From: Gambelia wislizenii
Taxonomy: Eukaryota > Chordata > Lepidosauria > Squamata > Crotaphytidae
DNA length: 64,000 nt
Direction of reading: 5' to 3'
NCBI GenBank assembly: GCA_030847615.1
Contig: JAUMIR010000005.1
Coordinates: forward strand, 210,598,645-210,662,644
The number at the start of each line of letters is the position of its first letter. Position 1 is the first letter of the stretch. The notes under the pieces are model-generated. The model was not told the origin of the DNA. It worked only from the letters and a program-made list of their open reading frames with translations, and made no database searches. Below, piece by piece: positions 1 to 11,910 of this stretch. The translations under genes were made by a program, and so were the position numbers.

Positions 1-901
1 CAATGTTAAATGACGTTTCCCACAGTTAGACAATGGAAGCTCCGGCTACATCAATGAACTCTAATGGCTGAGACATGGGCATCAGGCAACCTTTGTTATC
101 TACCCTGGCAGCCCTCATCTTGGAATATCACATAATTGGCAATATTTAATAATTTGGCTTGATGTGGCCTTCCATGTGATTAGCAAGTGAACGAGGGGCC
201 CTCAGATACCAAGTCACATATAACCTAAGGAGGGGTCTTTGGATTTTCCCCAAACAGGTAATACCCAGGTCAGAGTTAACACCTGGAGGTAAGTCATCCA
301 CTAATCCATTCAAAGATAGAAGAGTCCTCAATGATTACAAAATGGTTTTTTCCTCTTCCCTTCCTCCCCAACAATAAATGTTGTCTGCTCCTATTCAGTT
401 CCAAATATATTGCCCATTAACAATTATTAACTCTACTGGAGAACCCTTTGTGTAGCCTGGGAACACTCTGAGAGACATTGTATTCCACTCTAAACCCCAT
501 CCATTCAGGGGAATTATCACATATAAATATCACCCTTAAACACCACCAAATTGGACACAGATCCTCTTCCTCTTGACTCCATGTCAGACTTTGTAGCCAT
601 GAGTACACAGGCCTCCTGGTTTCCAACTCCACATCAGTTCATGTCACCATTCTGCCTACTGTACCTTCCTTCTGTCAGTTTACTTTGCGACCCCAGCTCT
701 CCAGCTCTCATTGGTTTAGTATAACCTACAACCCCCTTATTCTGTTCCTTTATCCAAATACTTATTCTTATCTTCAATAGCCTTGTGTGATTGCTTGAAG
801 CCTGAGTGTTTGCATGAATACTGTTAAGATTAATTTCCAATAAATATCATTTAATTGTATGTTCTGGCTTGGAGTCACCTCAGTTACTACCAGTATACAA
901 A
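1..901. other. unassigned non-coding DNA
   Basis: No gene, RNA or recognisable repeat is seen. Open frames on both strands are short (under 75 residues), lack family motifs and match chance expectation. Confidence 0.6.
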
Positions 902-1131
902 CAGTTGTCCCTTCATATTCACTGGGGTTTGGTTCCAGGACCCCCCGTTGATACCAAAACCCGTGAATGCTCAAGTCCCATTATATGCAATGGCATAGCA
1001 AAATGGTGTCCCTTATATAAGATGGCAAAATCAAGGTTTGGTTTTTGGATTATTATTTTTTAAAGAATATTTTCAAGCTGTGAATACTTAAATCCAGGGA
1101 TACTAAATCCGTGGATACGGAGGGAAAACTG
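902..1131. mobile_element. Tigger/pogo-like non-autonomous DNA transposon
   Basis: The ends are inverted: CAGTTGTCCCTTCAT on the left pairs imperfectly with the right end GGAGGGAAAACTG, which is followed by TA. The interior phrases (GGTTCCAGGACCCCC, GATACCAAAACCCGTG, TGCTCAAGTCCC) are those of the MER2/Tigger class of Tc1-mariner-like elements. The element is about 230 bp and has no transposase. The left TA duplication has decayed. Subfamily assignment is from memory. Confidence 0.75.
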
Positions 1132-2796
1132 TATAGTCAAAAGATCCTGCTGTTACCTGGCCTCTCGTTGCCATTTTTAGCTAATTAAATATTCTCCATA
1201 TTAATATTTGACCACACAATTCAGATAACACCTTCTATTGTTGAGGAGAGGGTTACTTGATCGAATCACTTCCAGGTGCATCCAGGAGAATTAGCACATT
1301 TTCACCCTAACTCACTGTCCAAGGTGGGGGGGGGGAGGTCAACATAATTACTACCCCGGCATGTATTTTGGGAATTTGGAAAGACCTCTTTGTTAGGTTT
1401 TGACCAAACTTTCGCTCATTCCCTATTTCTGGGGAAATCCAAGTCTACTGCTAACCTTGTGAAGTGTCAATAAATAAATCAATGTATGAAATCTAGCCAA
1501 TTGATGAATTACTGGAAGGGTGGGGGTGTCAGGGCAGATAACAGTGTAATGGCTTCTGTACAGCACCCAGACACTATTCTATTCCTCTAATCCACATGGG
1601 CTCTGATTGGCAATAAGGGAGTGTCCAGAAAACTTTCTTACACTACTGTTGTGCTGCCTGCCTCTGTCTTCTCTCTCCAGAAACCCAGGCTGTACATAAA
1701 TATGCTAGCAGAACTTTATGCTCTGCTTATACACAGAGATGTAGCTGTGTGGGGCAAGGGAAGAGGCATTGCTTCCCCAAATAGGAATACTGCCCCCAAT
1801 TAACTTTTCCTTCAGATTCAAAATTTCTAGCATCACAGTAACATAAATAATCAGTTGGGCATTTAGAAAACCAATCAGGCATCCAAAGAAAAGGGGCAGG
1901 CAAAGTTTCCATGGGAATGTGAAGACAGCAAATAGAAGAGCCAGATTGTCAAAGCTTCACTCTCTGCAGTGCTAGAAATGTGAAGACCAAAGAAGCATTT
2001 CATGGGGGGGGGGGCTGAATCCATATCTGGGGGCCAATGCCCTCATTTGTCTCCTGTACTTAAACCCCTGCTTGTACAGGATATCCATAATAGTTTCTGA
2101 AAATGATAGGAGGAAACCAAGGCATATAGTTCCAGGCTTGTGTCTAGGAAATATTGCCCCAAACTTTATCAGACACACAAAATAAGGTGTCATAATGACA
2201 CCACATAACCACGAAAGGACGCCTAGATCAGATGACATCGCCCTTTCATGGTTAAAATCAAACCTGTGGTTTTTAATTGCTTCCCCAAGGTTAGTCCTTT
2301 GCCCTGTCATCCATTTTAAAAAAACAAACTATTTCCACTTTTTTCAGCTGAGATTTTATGTCAGTATCTCCGCCTGACTTCCTTGATTTCAGAGGCAGAA
2401 TAGAGAAAAGGAGGTATGGAGGTGGGCACCAATGTTCATTCTGTCTCTGCATGCACAGTCTTGCAGCAGTACAAAATATTTGAAACATTTTACAAAAAGT
2501 ATAGTAGGGATTGCCCAACACATTTCAAACAATGCAATAAACATCCTTGCATCCTATTATATTTACCCCTCTCTGGAAATAAAAATATAATAATAATAAA
2601 TTAGGTAACAATTTGCTGTCTTTCTATAATATATAAAACCAGCTGCCTGAACAACCTTCTCATTCTGCCTAATATAAGGGTTGGTCTTAGGAAAAACATA
2701 GGTTTCTAAGGTTAGAATGCTTAAAAAACAAACAAAAAAACAACAGTCACAGAAGAAATTTCCCCAGTACTATCCTGCCCTTCTCTGTTCATCTGA
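1132..2796. other. unassigned DNA with small hairpins
   Basis: No gene is seen. A perfect 8-bp-arm palindrome lies at 2186-2202 (GGTGTCAT / ATGACACC). A second stem pairs 2207-2218 with 2242-2253 (11 of 12 bases). The phrase ACTTTATCAGAC at about 2162 resembles the ends of the elements at 6173 and 16622, so part of 2160-2260 may be a decayed DNA element. G-tracts occur at about 1326 and 2004. Confidence 0.5.
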
Positions 2797-3311
2797 GGGC
2801 TTATCTATACTGGACAGAATACATCACCTTCTGGATGGCGTATTCTAGCCCCAGAGCTGGCCTGGATCCCTCCCCATTTCTGTGACAAATTGTCCGCACA
2901 CACATGCTGGTAGGTATTGGCAGATGCCTCCACTATTGTCACATGTCACACTCTCTGAAGCTGGAAAGGAGGCCCTTAGCATGTGATCAAGGCTGGTCAC
3001 ATGCTGGGAGCCTTGATCACATGCTGGGGACGTCCTCCCAGCTTTAGAGCAACACCAGCAGCAGTGTCTTGCAGTGCAGCCTGGCATGCAGGTATGGGCC
3101 CTTTGTTCCTGTGCTGGATCCATCCAGGTTTTCCCACATGGTGCAGGTTTTCCCGGGGTTTACCCTGGCTTCCCCCCAACTTTGCTGTGGATGACATCAG
3201 GATAGTCCGAAGTTGAATTGGGGCAAGAGTACTGCATCATTTGGACTGCAGGATTCCAACACAATGGGGGTGGGGGGAAGAGCTGGGGTAAATTTCCTGT
3301 CTAGACAACCC
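2797..3311. mobile_element. 515-bp foldback DNA element with TGA duplication
   Basis: The left end GGGCTTATCTATACTGG is inverted relative to the right end, which reads GGGTTGTCTAGACAGG on the minus strand. TGA flanks both ends (2794-2796 and 3312-3314), a 3-bp target duplication. The interior is an imperfect palindrome around a perfect 17-bp inverted repeat (2979-2995 with 3009-3025, AGCATGTGATCAAGGCT). There is no transposase frame. The open frames on both strands (for example 2845-3123 minus and 2983-3216 plus) are by-products of the palindrome. A 3' fragment of the same family lies at 19401-19497. Confidence 0.75.
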
Positions 3312-4075
3312 TGACTCAGCTGTAGCTACCTGGGTACCTGGTGTCAAGTCCTTCACTTAAGCTAGTGGTCTCCAAGCATTATCAGCATCTTCTGGACTTG
3401 TAGCTTTCTGGAGTAGGACCAGGGCTATTGTACCCAAAATAGGACAACTGGACTAGAATGGACCAACAGCACAAATGTAGCATGGAATATGTGGCTTCCT
3501 AGGAAATGCCATTTTGGTGAAGTTCTGTGGCTGTTTCAGTGGTAGATCCCCACCAATTCCTTTACTTGCTTTTCTGTTATGGGGTTGGCTGCCAGATGTA
3601 AGAAATTCTGAGGCAAACTGAAGAATGAACAATGCTGTCAATTTATTCTATGCTCTGTCTACTCTTTATTCCAGTGGGATTGGAATTAAACCTTGTAGAA
3701 AAGTAGTAGGTGTGGTGAACCTTTGGTGCAGGAGATATTCTGCATCCCAATCCCACAGTCTCTTACTGCTAGTCATAGTGGGAGTTGCAGTCAAGAACTT
3801 CTAGAAGGCCAAGTCTTCTCTGCTCTGCTATGGAATATCCTACTTCTGTAGAGTCCTGCCTCTGGTATTTACCAGGAATTGGAGTTGATGGAGGATGAAG
3901 TCAGCCATGGTAGAGATCCAATGGAGATGAGATGCAAGGGGAGGAAGATGCGATCTAGGTGACTGGCTGCTTACTATGTTCCTGCCTCAGTTTCCCCACA
4001 GGTAGCCAGTGGGTGAATTCATAGTTGTGGTTGTTTCTTGAGGCCTGATGAGTTCATACAATATAATGTTCCACC
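3312..4075. other. unassigned DNA with a dispersed-repeat relic at 3716-3826
   Basis: No gene is seen. The stretch 3716-3826 contains CATAGTGGGAGTTGCAGTC and TCTAGAAGGCC, which match one arm of a palindromic squamate repeat seen more completely at 63556-63677. The rest is unassigned. Confidence 0.45.
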
Positions 4076-4736
4076 GGGCTTGTCTATATGGCAAAAATAC
4101 TCCTCATTGAATCCAAAGAGAATACCTTTTGTCCCAATGGGATTGCACATCATTTCATCCTATTCAGAAGGAGGGAGGAGGGCTAAAACTCCAAAGACTC
4201 TGCAGGAAAAAACTTTGTGGCTTTACCTGACTTTTAAAAAAATATTCTGAAGGAAATGCACATTCCTGCTCGTTCGGACAACCAATTTTCTTTGCTGCAC
4301 TTTCCCGATAAGAGCAGAAGTAGAAAGCTGGATGTGCGCAGGGGACAGAGCTTTCTGGCAAGGCAGCGCCCAGAACTACCGTGTTGGACTTTCACTGTAA
4401 TGCTCATGTGCTGAGTTGACAAAACAGCCTCCCCCCTTTTTTGTTTATTTAAGCAGAAGATGACACTTCCATACCTTGGATTGACCTTTTTAAAACAACA
4501 ACAACAACAACAACAACAAAAACTGGTCGGCGAGGGCAACTGGTGACAATAAAAATGCGAATAATTCACTCACACCACACATCTTGATTCGCAGGCATGC
4601 CCATTTGAACAATAAATACGTATGGCTTTGCATGCCTGTGATCCTGGAAAAAAAACCATGGAAACAATTGAAAGCTGCTGAGAATTGGTGTTACTGTGCA
4701 TCAATCCACATTTTATTGCCTCATATAGACAAGCCC
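4076..4736 (+). mobile_element. 660-bp TIR element, family F1, copy 1
   Basis: The left end GGGCTTGTCTATATGG is inverted relative to the right end TCATATAGACAAGCCC. It aligns along its length with 43492-44143 (shared phrases: AATACTCCTCAT, GAAATGCACATTCCTGC, GCAACTGGTGACAAT, GAAAGC...GAATTGG) and, in reverse, with 45562-46161. It is non-autonomous: no transposase is seen. An internal (AAC)n run at 4494-4520 is absent from copy 2. Flanking trinucleotides are ACC and ACA. Plus is the arbitrary orientation used for the family. Confidence 0.8.
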
Positions 4737-4771
4737 ACAGTTGCAGACTGTATTGGGTGAGAGTTGTTCCT

Positions 4772-4849
4772 ATCTTTTTATTTATTTATTTATTTATACC
4801 CCGCTCTTCAGCCACAAGGCTATCAGAGCGGCTTACAAATTGTTTTAAG
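4772..4849 (-). repeat. LINE 3'-end fragment (L2/CR1-like tail)
   Basis: A (TTTA)n run followed by ACCCCGCTCTT and GAGCGGCTTACAA is the reverse complement of the usual squamate LINE tail (GGCGG...TATAAATAAATAAATA). It abuts a Sauria SINE. The exact clade is not resolved. Confidence 0.5.
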
Positions 4850-5047
4850 CAATAGCAATTTACACATCTACACTGCATTAAGCAGTTTCCAATGTGTGTT
4901 AGCTAATTGCCCCCACAAGCTGGGTACTCAATTTACCGACCTACGAAAGGATGGAAGGCTGAGTGAACCTTGGAGCCCTCTGGGATTGAACTTGCAACGT
5001 GGTGACTTACAGTACTGGCATTTAACTACTGCGCCACCAGGGCTCCT
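4850..5047 (-). repeat. Sauria-type tRNA SINE
   Basis: Read on the minus strand it starts AGGAGCCCTGGTGGCGCAGT, which contains a pol III A box (TGGCGCAGTAGTTAA), followed by a B-box region in GGGATTGAACTTGC antisense context. It then runs through CCTTCCATCCTTTCG, GTAAATTGAGTACCCAGCTTG and an ATTGCTATT-type tail. This order (tRNA head, conserved body, short tandem tail) matches Sauria SINEs, thought to be mobilised by Bov-B LINEs. Two further copies lie at 56431-56620 and 61706-61927, also on the minus strand. Confidence 0.8.
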
Positions 5048-6172
5048 ATGAGCTGCGTGGATCTTTTTTACAGTAGATAAAACATATTTTAAATTCCCAT
5101 CCATCTGTGAGCAGCCTTCAGAGAAGAAGAAGAAGAAGAAGCAAAGCAAAGATGGAGGAAAAGCTGGGAAAGTATCAAGCGGGACCCACTTTTTTTGCTC
5201 ACTTACATGTCTCATGTATATGATGTTGTTAACGCTTTGCTAGAGATTCTGGCTTGACTTTCTGGCAAATGAAAGGAAAATTCATGAATCGATTTGTTAT
5301 GGTGAACTGGAGGGACTGAAAGATTATGTGCTAGTGTTTAAGAGACACTAGCTGGCTACCTCTTGAGAGTGAACAGTATGAAGAACCAAGTAGGGTGAGG
5401 ACAGCTGCATTCCTGAGTTTTGTATCTAAGGAAAATCAGTCTGCTGTATAAATCTTTAACTATATGAAAAATTAATCTGAAAGCTCCATATACTTTAACA
5501 TTCAGATACATGCCATGATAAGGAAGCTATGAATCCCCATGGTTTCCATTTGCTGCTGACAGTAAGAATCAGCAAGCATACAGTACTGGTATTTTCTGTC
5601 CTCTTCTCCTTCCCCTCCCCTCCCCCATAGTTCTGTTGCATAACTGTGATAAGATAGTAAGCAGAGCACTGCCAGGCAATATTATATTTCTTGTCGGGTG
5701 GAAGTTACTTAGCCTTCAGCTGTGCCCCTTTATCGCACCAGTTGAGGCACAAAACTGTCCCCAGGAAAAGCCTTGGGCACCAACTGTCGTGTCTTATTAC
5801 TTCAGTCAATTCCTCCAGTTTCCGACTGAAGGGAAAAATTCTGCACCAAGCCAAGTCTGTCATAAAAGTGAACACTTTAAGGCACTGACAGAATGAGTAA
5901 TTAGAATCTGTTCATTAAAAAGGAATGTAGCCACATTAGGCCAAAATCCACAAACAATTTTTTTTAAAGCTCAGCTTCATGATGCTCACTCAAAAGAGGC
6001 TGTCTGAAGAAACCAAGCATCCATTTACTCAAGACTTCCTTTTATTCTTTCTTCCCCTTCCCCAGGCCAACTTCATTTTTGTGTTGCATGCAGACTAAAT
6101 TCCATCTTAGTATTATATAGGTAGATTGAGTTTGAAAGGGACAAACATCCACATAATGACCATGCACTTTTA
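5048..6172. other. unassigned DNA
   Basis: A short AGAAG run lies near 5123. No gene, RNA or definite repeat was recognised. The open frame 5636-5896 (plus) has no family motif and no codon-level reason to be accepted. Confidence 0.5.
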
Positions 6173-6765
6173 GGACTTTATCAGATGAGGCTATAATTGC
6201 ACAATTACGATGTCACAGTAGCACGAATGGGTTCCTGCTATCACATGACATCATTGTTTTCTCATGGTTACTGTGTGCTCCAGCCACTAATAACATGTCC
6301 ATTTTAATTCACAGGACAAGCCATCAATAGCTCCCAATATTGCTATTTTTGTAGTATTGAAGAGCGTCCGAAAACATGTCCTGCTGTAATTGCGAGATTA
6401 CAGCATGAATAGGTGGTTCCCTTTCTGTCCTTCCTGTTCTCAGTGAGAAAACTTCCAGATGAGAAAGCAAAAATGATCTACAGTGCACTCTTTTAATGAA
6501 CTGTCCCCTTTCGTGTATAGGTTTTTAGGTTTGTTTAAGTGTTTATGTGTTGATTTAGTTTGTAAATTGAGGAGGTTTTGATGTTTTTAACTGAAGTCTC
6601 GGCCATGTTAAATCACGGAAGTAAAATCCTGTTCTTAAAGCACTAGTGGTGGTCGTGTGATAACTCTGTGGCAACGTGCGATAATAAGTGTAATAATGCT
6701 ACTATGTTTCCACTTTCCTCAGTAGTGGAATTACAATGTGTTTAGATGCTAGTCTGATAAAGTCC
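6173..6765 (+). mobile_element. 593-bp DNA element with TTA target duplication (family F6)
   Basis: The left end GGACTTTATCAGATGAG is inverted relative to the right end CTAGTCTGATAAAGTCC. TTA flanks both sides (6170-6172 and 6766-6768). A 3-bp TTA duplication is typical of PIF/Harbinger transposons. No transposase is encoded. The right half recurs at about 31540-31932 (shared GTGTTTATGT.TTGATTTAGTTTGT and AAGTGTAATAATGCTACTATG). Confidence 0.8.
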
Positions 6766-6986
6766 TTAGAGTTCAGGATATGTACATGTACAAGGACTTC
6801 AGACACATTGCAGAATGGGAAGTGGGGGAGGGGGAGGGAAAAAAAAACAGAGATACTAGACAATCTGACCTGGAGTAATTTCCTTCCCAGAGCTAAAAAC
6901 AATTTTCTGGAAATGTTACAAGCCATGCATATTTTCATTTCAGTACATAAAAATCAGGGGGATCTATGTTTGGAAGGGTAAGGCTA

Positions 6987-7188
6987 AGGACTCTTTCATA
7001 CTAGAGTTACTGCACTATGATTCCATGTTAAAATGCTGTGGTTCCATCCTGTGCAATCCTGACATTTGAAGTTTAGGGAGGGTTATTTAAATTCTCAAAC
7101 AGAGAGTTCTAGTGCTTCATCAAACTACAAATCCCATGCTACCATAGCATGCAGCCAAGACCATTAAAGTGGAATCATAGTGCTGTGG
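6987..7188. mobile_element. palindromic MITE, family F7 (decayed copy)
   Basis: The left end is GGACTCTTTCATACTAG. Inverted arms are seen as CCATCCTGTGCAATCCTG / GCATGCAGCC and AGTTTAGGGAGGG / TCAAACTACAAATCCC. The right end fades out after ATTAAAGTGGAATCATAGTG. A better copy lies at 15173-15392. Confidence 0.6.
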
Positions 7189-7990
7189 AGAAAATATTTG
7201 AGGAAACACTTGATCACAGTGATAAGCTAATTGCTTATTTGTTGCACCTTTGGCTGCTGCCTTGGTCATCTTACTCTTACAAATATCAAGAGTATATAAG
7301 ACAAATTTCTCTGGTTCATTTTTGTTTCTGGGGGCTTAGCTAAGCAGGAGAATTAATTGCATAAAATAGTGTAATTTGTCTCCATGATGCATTCACAAGA
7401 TCACTGGCGTGGGAAACTATCCATGTTTGAAGTAAAGTAAAGATGGTGGCCGTGAGTGAATTACATATGTTATTATTCCCTCAAAGTTCCCTCTGTTTGC
7501 CTTCCTCTGCCCTTGTTAAATCAGAGACATGGAAGAGCAATCTTCTGTTTAAAAAATATATTATTTTTTACTCTGCTGCTCAAAAATAGCGCATGATCAC
7601 TTCGGTGAAAATCAAGAATGGTGGCTTTGGAGACTTCATTGCCAGCAAATCTACCCCCACGCACATCCGACTAATCACATTTTTACTTCCATGATATACC
7701 GTAATTTGAATCATTTGTTCAAATGGGCTGGAATACACATTTCCATGTATTTTTTTAAAAAAAACATCATAATAAACAATGAAGGCTGTTACTGCAAAGT
7801 GCTATACTTGCAGTTTTTGCTTGCTCTCCTTTTGAATATGGCAAATCTCTGTGGGAGCTCATCTGGTCACAATGTATTCCCCTCGCATTCCAAGAGGATT
7901 TTGTTTTCACCATCTAGATAATACCTGGGAGTTTTAATGTCATGTTGGTTGTTTTGTGTAATTGCATATGTGTGTGTGTGTTTGCTCCTT
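7189..7990. other. unassigned DNA
   Basis: A+T-rich sequence with a short (TG)n run at about 7970. No gene or repeat family was recognised. Confidence 0.5.
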
Positions 7991-8222
7991 GTTATTGTGT
8001 GCCTTCAAGTTATTTCTGGCTTATGCTGACCCTAAGATGAACATATTACAGGGCTTGCTTGGCAAGATTTGTTCAGAGGAGGTTTATCATTGCCTTCATT
8101 TGAGGCTGAGAGAGTGTGACTTGCCCAAGGACACCCAGTGGGTTTTCATGGCTGTGCAAGAATCTGAACCCTGGTCTCCAGAGTCATAATCCAATGCTCA
8201 AACTACTGCTCCATGCTGACTC
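7991..8222 (-). repeat. tRNA SINE with CORE-like body and Bov-B-type tail
   Basis: On the minus strand it has a tRNA-like head (TCAGCATGGAGCAGTAGTTT), a B box in GAGACCAGGGTTCAGATTC, and a MIR/CORE-like body (GTCCTTGGGCAAGTCACACT, CTCTCAGCCTCA). The 3' tail is GGGTCAGCATAAGCCAGAAA...ACTTGAAGGCACACAA. Other copies are at 13581, 28835, 32048, 55152 and 55342. The tail resembles the Bov-B/RTE terminus (GGGTCGC...GAGTCGGA-type). Confidence 0.75.
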
Positions 8223-8665
8223 TTGATTTTGCTCCTGTATTGGTGTAATAGTACAGCTCTTCTTGAGACATGTTTTTAAAAAATTAAAATATTCAAAACA
8301 ATGCTAGTAAAACAGGGATGCTTCCCACATTATTTAACATGGCTTGACTATGCAAGATTAAATATTCCCTGTTAATTATTCACTTAGTTCTGCTTTGCAT
8401 CTGTCGTCAAAGAACTCTGTACAGGCTTGGGACCTGAACAAGAGTTTATCTGAACTGAAACATCTGTGCCTTACAACAGCATCGATTTCCCAGCGGAGCA
8501 TACAACACACTGCTGAATCACGTAATGTTTTGCAGCCTTTTGTGCTCTCTTTGTATTCTCCCTCCCAATATGGCAGGCCAGTATACAGCCCTGAAAGTTA
8601 AATCAGCAAGAAGGTATTTGTGGCTCCTCCATTTAAAGCTATTTTGCATGTTTAATCATTTAGGT

Positions 8666-9093
8666 CGGTGGTTCTCAAACTGTGGGGTGCAACCCTGGGA
8701 GGGGGCACAATAATTTTTTTTAACATTAAATTATTAATGTGCCTCAGTCCCAGGGCAGCAGCAGAGATGGCAGCAAGCCCCTGGTGCCAGACACAAATTC
8801 TTGGCTTTGCAAAGTCAGTGTCTGGCCTGCTCTCTGGAGGAGAAAGAAAAGAGACATGGATCCCTATGGCTTAGGGCAGTAGCAGCAGCCGAAAGGCCCG
8901 GGTGCCAGCCTGCTTTGGCTGTGGTGCTTCTGCTCTTCCCATTCCAAAGGCAAAAGCAGCAGACACAGTGGAGCAGGAAGAATGCATGCCTGGCACATGG
9001 GGCTTCTTATTCCCGCCCCTTCCTGGGAGGGCACTGCATCCATCCACATAGATGTAAAGAGGATCACAGAAGTAAAAAGTTTGAGAACCACTG
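8666..9093. mobile_element. hAT-like non-autonomous transposon
   Basis: The ends CGGTGGTTCTCAAACTGT and AAAGTTTGAGAACCACTG are inverted repeats of the Charlie/hAT type (CAGTGGTTCTCAAAC). The flanks ATTTAGGT (8658-8665) and ATTTAGGC (9094-9101) match at 7 of 8 bases, the 8-bp duplication expected of hAT. The interior is partly self-complementary (GTGCCAGACACAAATTCTT against GAAGAATGCATGCCTGGCAC). It carries no transposase, and the internal open frames are short. Confidence 0.9.
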
Positions 9094-10959
9094 ATTTAGG
9101 CAACTGATTTGCTGAATCTTCCAGCTAGCAGAGGGAGAACAAAGCCTGTTTGTTTGTTCCTGTTCTATTGCTTCATCTTTCCTTTACCCTGACTTTTAAG
9201 CTGTTTCATGTACTTCCCATTTGACCAAATTTAAGACAATCAGCTGCGGAGTATGCATATTATGCATATTACCACCAGAAATCTTATCTTCAGATGTTAG
9301 GATGCTGGATTACTAAGAAGGTAGTCTAGAGAGATAAGAGTTGGAATTGCAGGGAGGCAGTGGCCCACAGTGGCAAAGTTGTTACTTGGTTCCTGAAAAT
9401 GTTTTGATTTCTCCACCCACCCCAATAAACCAGGTATGTAAAGACGGGCATATAGGCTGGTTTCAGCAGGAGACATACTTTAGCAGCTGCTGCTATATGC
9501 TTGTTTCCATCATTTCCATTTCCCAACAGTGATAGGAATAATAATAAAAAAAAATCCTCCAAAATTCACTAGCTGTTCAAAAACAATGATTGTGGAGTAC
9601 AGATGCTGAAGTGACATCATAGCAAAAGTGTTTCAAAAAAATCAGGGTTGGCATATTGCCCCTGACCTCTCACCAAAGTCCATTTCACTCTGGGTGTGTA
9701 ATCCTACCAAAATCAATGGAGTTGCATGACGGGAGAAATTTGGATCATTGTCATTAGCTACTGTGGCACATATGGTCCATAAGATCACACACACTGAGCG
9801 GAAGCCGCTGCAGTCCTGAAGCACTGAAGGTTCAGCTAAGGACACCAGCACAGCCTTGATCTTGAATTTGTTGGCTGCTCTTGATTTGCTACTTGCTGCT
9901 TCTATTTCACCACCTTTCTTCTTGCTTTGCAAAGGTTTCCAATGCCTACTGAAGGGAGGGAATTCTGCTTTTTGATGGTTGCTTCTCATGTCAATCTATC
10001 TTTAAGGAAAGATAAAACAGCCTGTTCTTTGAGTCCAGGACAGTCTGTTGTACAAATCCTTAGTTCACAGACAGGATGGATCTTAACTGCTCCTTTGGTG
10101 CTGAAATAGACTAGCATGTTGATCCCTCTGCAGAATATGCTAAAGGCATCCCTCTCCCCCGACCCTCTCTCACACACAAACACATACATTATATAGAGTG
10201 CTTATTAAGTTATGCGTAGGGGCTAGAGGATAAAATTATTCATTGCTTTTGAAAATGTTCTTCTTTATAACTATTTCTTTATTCAGTTCAAATGTATGTG
10301 ACTCAGACTCATCTGTCACTGCATTGCCATCTCCTTCCCTCCTCTGTGTTCTCTGTGTTGCATTCAGTATTTGCATCTTAGCTTGAGTCAGAGTAGAAAC
10401 TTTAGCACCCACCCCCCTCTCAAGCACTGTAGTAGCCCTACTGATACTAAAAGCACTCCCATAACCTTAAAACTAAGCATCCAATTAAGCTCTGAGGACT
10501 GTCTGGTCAATCATATTCAGTACTTCTTTCTTGAAGGAAAAGCATTGTTATTCTAAATGAAACCCTGAAAGGCTGTACAGCAACTTGTACAAAGAGATTC
10601 CTTTCATGATTATTATCACCAAATATAGCAGTCATGGTTTCTGTCTGAGGTAAACTGAATATGCATAGAGGAGTAGTGATAGTTCTGTGGTTGTAGCCTA
10701 TATTTACCTGTAAAGCTCCCCTGGGGCATGGCTAGGTTGGACATTTTTTGCTTTGAGGCAAAGAACAAAAGGAGGTCCCCTCCCCAGTCTACATATAAAA
10801 TCTGTAGTCTGATAATTGAAACTTACTTGAACACTGGTGATGGGAGGGTGTCTTCCACCCTCACACTTGAAGAAAAAAGGAAGACTTAGTGCAGGTTGAA
10901 GGGTGTATGATGTCTGTCTATTAAATAATGAGATTGTGTTTCTACCTTTCAGAGAAATC
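9094..10959. other. unassigned DNA
   Basis: No gene is seen. A short tandem octamer, ATGCATATT ATGCATATT, lies at about 9252-9270. A relic of a dispersed repeat (AATCAATGGAGTT) lies at about 9711. The 115-residue open frame at 9642-9989 (minus) has no recognisable motif. Confidence 0.5.
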
Positions 10960-10979
10960 AGGGAGAACTGATTGTGAAT

Positions 10980-11785
10980 GCTTGAGTGGTGACCTTGAAC
11001 ATGTCTGAACTTGCATGACAAATATCAACACTCTCGATCGTTCAGTTAATTGTCAGTCATCATTTAAAGCAGCTGTGTTGTCTGTTGTGTGCTGGGGAAA
11101 ATGCTAAGTTTAAAAGTCAAGCAATGTGACATTCTGTAGCAACTTGAGGCAGACCCAAACCTTTTTCAAAAAGTCATCACTTGTGATGAAACCTGGGTCT
11201 TGCAGTATGATCCTGAGACAAAACAACAGTCAATGCACTGGAAAATGCCATCATCACCAAGAATGAAAAAAGCACATCAAAGCAAGTCCTCATTCAAAGC
11301 CATGCTCATTTTTTTTTGTTTTTTTTAACATCAAGGCAGAACAGTGAACCAGCATTATTATAAGGAAGTCTTGACAAAATTGAGAGAAAGAATCGGGGCG
11401 GGGGGAGGCCAGAACTCTGGAAAAAATGGTTTCATTCTTCTTTAAGACGATGTGCCTGCTTACACAGCACTTTCTGTGAAGCTGTTTTTGGCTGATAAAC
11501 ACATTACTGCACTTGAACATCCTCCATATTCACCAGATTTGGCACCCATGCAACTTTTTTCTTTTCCCTAAAGTGAAATTGGTGCTCAAAGGAACACTTT
11601 TTGAGTCAACTGATGCAGTGAAGAAGAAAACGGCAGATGTGTTGAAACAACTGACAGAAATTGATGTGCTCCATGCCTTTGACCAGTGGAAAACAAGACT
11701 ACATCAAATGTGTGAGTGTGAATGGAGAGCACCCCCAGCACAGGGGAAGGTTGAGAGGAGGATGGAGGAGGGCTGTGTTGTCTGA
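10980..11785 (+). pseudogene. decayed mariner-family transposase
   Basis: This is a relic of a mariner (Tc1/mariner) transposase, the cut-and-paste enzyme that acts on TA sites. Reading across frames gives, in order, VITCDETWV (first catalytic Asp, codon 11185-11187), DPETKQQS, SSFKAML, VNQHYYKEVLTKLRERI, a Q-D-N-A-P-A-H-T-like block with the second Asp at 11446-11448, EHPPYSPDLAP, NFFLFPKVK, and a C-terminal ADVLKQLTEID...AFDQWKTRLH. The Gln before the second Asp has become a stop, a frameshift falls after PDLAP, and the third catalytic position (expected Asp) is Asn (AAC, 11552-11554). Frameshifts and stops show it is dead. The N-terminal DNA-binding half is weak or missing. Terminal repeats were not located. 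The best remaining open frame is 11513-11785. Confidence 0.85.
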
Positions 11786-11876
11786 AATGGGGCTCTGTAA
11801 GCACAACAGACCCGTTCTTCTCCTGACCTCCTCGTTTTTTTTTACCCCATTTGAAAAAATCCTATGTCTGAAAACA

Positions 11877-11910
11877 TAGAAGAAGAAGAAGAAGAAGAAG
11901 AAGAAGAAGA
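11877..11910. repeat. (AAG)n microsatellite
   Basis: About eleven uninterrupted AGA units just downstream of the mariner relic. Confidence 0.95.

Noticed and set aside
9252..9270. POU-type octamer enhancer
   Set aside because: Two ATGCATAT-type octamers are adjacent, but without conservation or a nearby promoter this cannot be supported.
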